Shown piece after piece: positions 61,801-64,000 of a stretch of 64,000 nt of DNA. The notes under the pieces are model-generated. The model did no database searches and was not told the DNA's origin. It saw only the letters and a list, made by a program, of their open reading frames with translations. A program made the translations under genes and the position numbers. This DNA is from Cruorifilaria tuberocauda. Taxonomy: Eukaryota; Nematoda; Chromadorea; Rhabditida; Onchocercidae. Location: NCBI GenBank assembly GCA_013365365.1, contig JABVXU010000182.1, forward strand, positions 40,224 to 104,223, in the 5' to 3' direction. Position 1 is the first letter of the stretch; the number at the start of each line of letters is the position of its first letter.

Positions 61801-62702
61801 ATTTACAACGCTCAAACAATTTTTTTCCGCTTAACAAATCATGAAATGCTTCAGTATATAAATACATGATTTAGAACATTTAGAAGAAAATAATTGGTTA
61901 TTTATCACTATTATCGAAGTTTAATGTGATTACTACTGAACTGCTGCTGAAAAAAGAACAGCTAACGTGTACTTTTTCAAACAGATTTTGTATTTGATTG
62001 AAAGATATTCTTGATCATCCATTTATGAAATCTGAAATGTACCAGTTGGGAGAATAGGAAAAAAGTCCTTTCAAGCGGTCAGGAAAGCTTTCATGATAGT
62101 TGAGAATGATTTAAAATTGTCCGTTAGGGATGAACATGGATACAAGTGGGTCAGTTGTACAGTCCATTTTCCTAAGGACTTAAGATGACAAATATTCCCA
62201 TGACATTTGCACGACTTCGTTATAGTTTGAGGCGGTGGCTAGATCAACACCCGATCTGTGCAGGTGAAGATCCAGAAGCCAGAAATATATGCATGTCATC
62301 AGTCATTGAAAAATAATTTTTATTTGTTGAAATTTTTTAGGCAATTTACTCATCTTTTGTTTATTTCGAATATTTTAATCTTCAATTTTGAATTAAGTTT
62401 TATGAGTGCAAACATCAAAGTTAGTTGCAAACTTTGTCCTTTTTCAAAAGATTTAAAAATGTAGTTTCATGTGGACCTTTGAACAAGAAAGAAAAACAGG
62501 CAATGATTTTCCTCAACGATGTTCCACGAGCAGATTTTAAAAATTTGGTGGAGAGAAATTATTGGATGATTTAATAAACAAGAAAACCGCGCACGTTCGA
62601 TAGAAACTGCAAAATGAATTGAATTACGGATTAGTTGACCTTTAATATTAGCCCTTCCTGCTTTCTTTTTCACTTCACATCTGTATTCAAACAAACTCCG
62701 AA
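58827..62702 (-). CDS. Unrecognised multi-exon gene, Lys/Ser-rich product, 5' end uncertain
   Basis: Minus-strand exons in transcript order: 62702-62640, 62606-62528, 61593-61205, 60931-60736, 60577-60468, 59858-59716, 59501-59294 and 58957-58827 (TAA). Every junction is GT-AG and in phase. The part from the ATG at 61586 alone is 1170 bases, 389 residues, with no stop. The first two exons extend it by about 48 residues and enter in phase 1, so the true start may lie further right. The product has a hydrophobic patch (KMLLLLFFEILKHIFD), a DPCSNCSN motif, Ser/Thr-rich middle parts, and a lysine- and glutamate-rich, probably disordered C-terminal third (NKSKGKKKDEIDTEENR). No family is recognised. 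Its introns contain the exons of a plus-strand gene. Reading past the donor at 60467 gives an alternative stop at 60325-60327. Confidence 0.65.
59040..59135. repeat. T-rich TTTTACTTTTA-type low-complexity tract
   Basis: Degenerate repeats of TTTTTACTTTTA, inside an intron of the minus-strand gene (polyA-rich on the transcript). No coding potential. Confidence 0.6.
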
Positions 62703-64000
62703 CTGAAATTTTGATTTTGCGAAATATTTGAATCACCTTTTGATAATCTGCTACGTCTTGATCTCGAATAGCCTATCTCGCTATGATAATAACAATTATG
62801 GTACAAAATAGTGCAAATTATTCAAAGAATTATTGAAATCATTAGGATGGAGCTCGAGGAACTCAAGGTGATGATGAAAGCGCTGGAGGAACAAATCTGT
62901 TTTCATTTGAACTGTTACTCAATTTTGTAAAGATTTCAATTTCAAGAAAACCTCCAATGATGGAAAACAAAAAACCATTTAGTGGCGGTAACCGCATGGT
63001 AACAGAGATGGATCTCGGCAATTTCCGAAATATTACCAAACATGTATTTTTCCGCCTATCGCAGCGTTTTGTGCGCCAGCGCCTGACGAGACGGTAATGG
63101 GAAATGAGGTTGAAAGGAGGTAATGTTAAAAGAACTGCAATATTGCTGTCGTGAATTTCAAGTTTATTACTTTAATACAAGTTAAAAAGTGCTTTGATGT
63201 CTATCTGAATATGATATAATGGATAACTGAAAACTGATGATATTAACTGTTTATTGGTAATATTCCATAGTATTTTCTCTTTGTGCAATAACCATTTTAA
63301 CTTAAATTTTTTCCCGAAATAATTACAATTGCATTTATCACAAAATTTGCACACTTATTTTATATTTCAAGAAAAGACAAAAGAAGAAGAAGAAATCTTT
63401 GCAAATCCGTTGAATGGTATTGAAAAGAGATGCACAGGTAAGATTGATCACAATTCAACAACTTATCAACGTGATCTAAAGCTCTCATTTTGCAGCATTT
63501 TGCAGAAAAGAGATGTATATCGAATATTGTCTCAGAAGAAACAGTTATGTTATTATTGCTTATTTCATTTCACTGTTTTTTTATTTCGACAATTGGAGGC
63601 TTAACTTCAACAAACTTTAATACAAAAATCAGATTAAATTATAATTTTGCTCAGTTTCTAGAATGATTTCTGTCTATTTAGTAACCGATCAGGGAAAAAT
63701 AAAATGTAATTTTCTCATACAACACTCCCTCTTATCGTATTCAATTCAATTTTTTATTGAGTGCTAATTAGAAGCTTTCATTAAATTAAAAAGATTTCAT
63801 GAAGAAAACTTGGCTTGGGAAAAATTGAAATATTCCGCAGTTATAAGATCATAATTCAAAATATAATAAAGTATTTCACTCATCAAATCAAAATCTCAAA
63901 TTTTAGTCAGTTGTTGCAGAAGCGACTTCAGGCTGATTATTTTCGAAGTACAATAGTGGGACGAATGCTTGCTTGGTTGGTGCGAACAAAAATAACACAG
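59913..64000 (+). CDS. Unrecognised multi-exon gene, continues past the window
   Basis: Plus-strand exons: 59913-about 60024, 60201-60278, 61685-about 61762 (or to the stop at 61787-61789), 62846-63093, and 63907 to the right edge. The first reads as a strongly acidic peptide (DISEGIEWHDPDESKFPDN). The second (TECFMCNAANGEMIGIIENP) and third (AYSIEIRGVAQRIQNFYQTD) have strong splice sites and phase 0. The fourth is open for 82 codons (SAGGTNLFSFELLLNFVKIS, then FFRLSQRFVRQRLTRR) and ends in phase 2, matching the fifth (QLLQKRLQADYFRSTIVGRM). The phase between the first and second does not fit any donor I found. The donor from the third (GAC|GTTCGA, 61763) is plausible but weak. No family is recognised, and there may be two genes here. 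Its exons alternate with those of the minus-strand gene. Confidence 0.55.
60325..60577 (-). CDS. Alternative read-through terminal exon of the minus-strand gene
   Basis: If the donor at 60467 (TATAAAG|GTTATT) is not used, the frame continues 47 codons to a stop at 60325-60327. It passes through SVFRNFSANEWLPTFQLGKE and ends in an aromatic, Lys/Phe-rich tail. The tail is largely produced by the perfect palindrome at 60348-60395, which makes it less likely to be a conserved protein end. Confidence 0.35.
60348..60395. repeat. Perfect palindrome, 22-bp arms with 4-base loop
   Basis: The left arm 60348-60369 (begins AGAAAATTATATTTTTC) is the exact reverse complement of 60374-60395, with loop TGTG. 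It would form a long AT-rich hairpin in DNA or RNA. It sits at the 3' part of the read-through exon of the minus-strand gene and 70 bases past a donor of the plus-strand gene. Confidence 0.9.
63094..63906 (+). other. Intron of the plus-strand gene at the right edge
   Basis: The donor CG|GTAATG at 63094 and acceptor ATTTTAG ending at 63906 match in phase 2. An acidic open segment at about 63373-63440 (KTKEEEEIFANPLNGIEKRC) with a following GTAAGA could be an alternative exon, but its phase does not fit the donor. Confidence 0.5.

Noticed and set aside
62847..62925. Coiled-coil-like frame starting MELEELKVMMKALEEQ
   Set aside because: A different frame of the same bases is open from 62846 right through to the donor at 63094 and joins the next exon in phase, so the coil is an out-of-frame shadow.
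1..64000. tRNA, rRNA, CRISPR or full transposon
   Set aside because: I looked for cloverleaf boxes, regular spaced repeats and transposase motifs and saw none that I could support.

Overview
The window looks like nuclear DNA of a parasitic nematode, most likely a spirurid or filarial worm. It is strongly AT-rich and has compact GT-AG introns of about 50-2600 bp. Its two best-recognised genes are nematode basement-membrane perlecan (unc-52) and a one-pass LDL-receptor family protein of the size and layout of the yolk receptor RME-2. All exon models here were assembled by eye from domain content, splice signals and reading-frame phase. The phases close without stops in every main model except where stated.

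Layout. (1) 1-32764, plus strand: most of unc-52, entered after its 5' end. The order is three LDLa modules and an Ig (domain II), two laminin-IV domains separated by laminin-EGF modules (domain III), a long Ig tandem (domain IV), then laminin-G and EGF modules (domain V). Two exons can be read through into a stop, at 8670 and 23124. This gives the short and medium isoforms known in C. elegans; the long form ends at 32764. Two Ig exons between 15.7 and 17.0 kb are broken by frameshifts, and one has also lost its splice donor. (2) 32765-35848: intergenic. (3) 35849-41089, plus: a secreted cysteine-containing protein that I do not recognise. (4) 41090-48277: a 7 kb gene-poor stretch with simple repeats and one possible orphan exon. 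(5) 48278-57360, plus: the RME-2-like receptor, complete, about 935 residues. (6) 58827-62702, minus, and 59913 to the right edge, plus: two unrecognised multi-exon genes on opposite strands whose exons alternate without overlapping.

Functionally, unc-52 would encode the proteoglycan linking muscle attachments to the basement membrane, and the receptor would take up lipoprotein or yolk by clathrin endocytosis through an NPVY tail motif. Nothing suggests operons or shared regulation. The points most worth a second look are the decaying Ig exons, the interdigitated antisense gene pair, the isoform-generating read-through exons, and several GC-AG introns.
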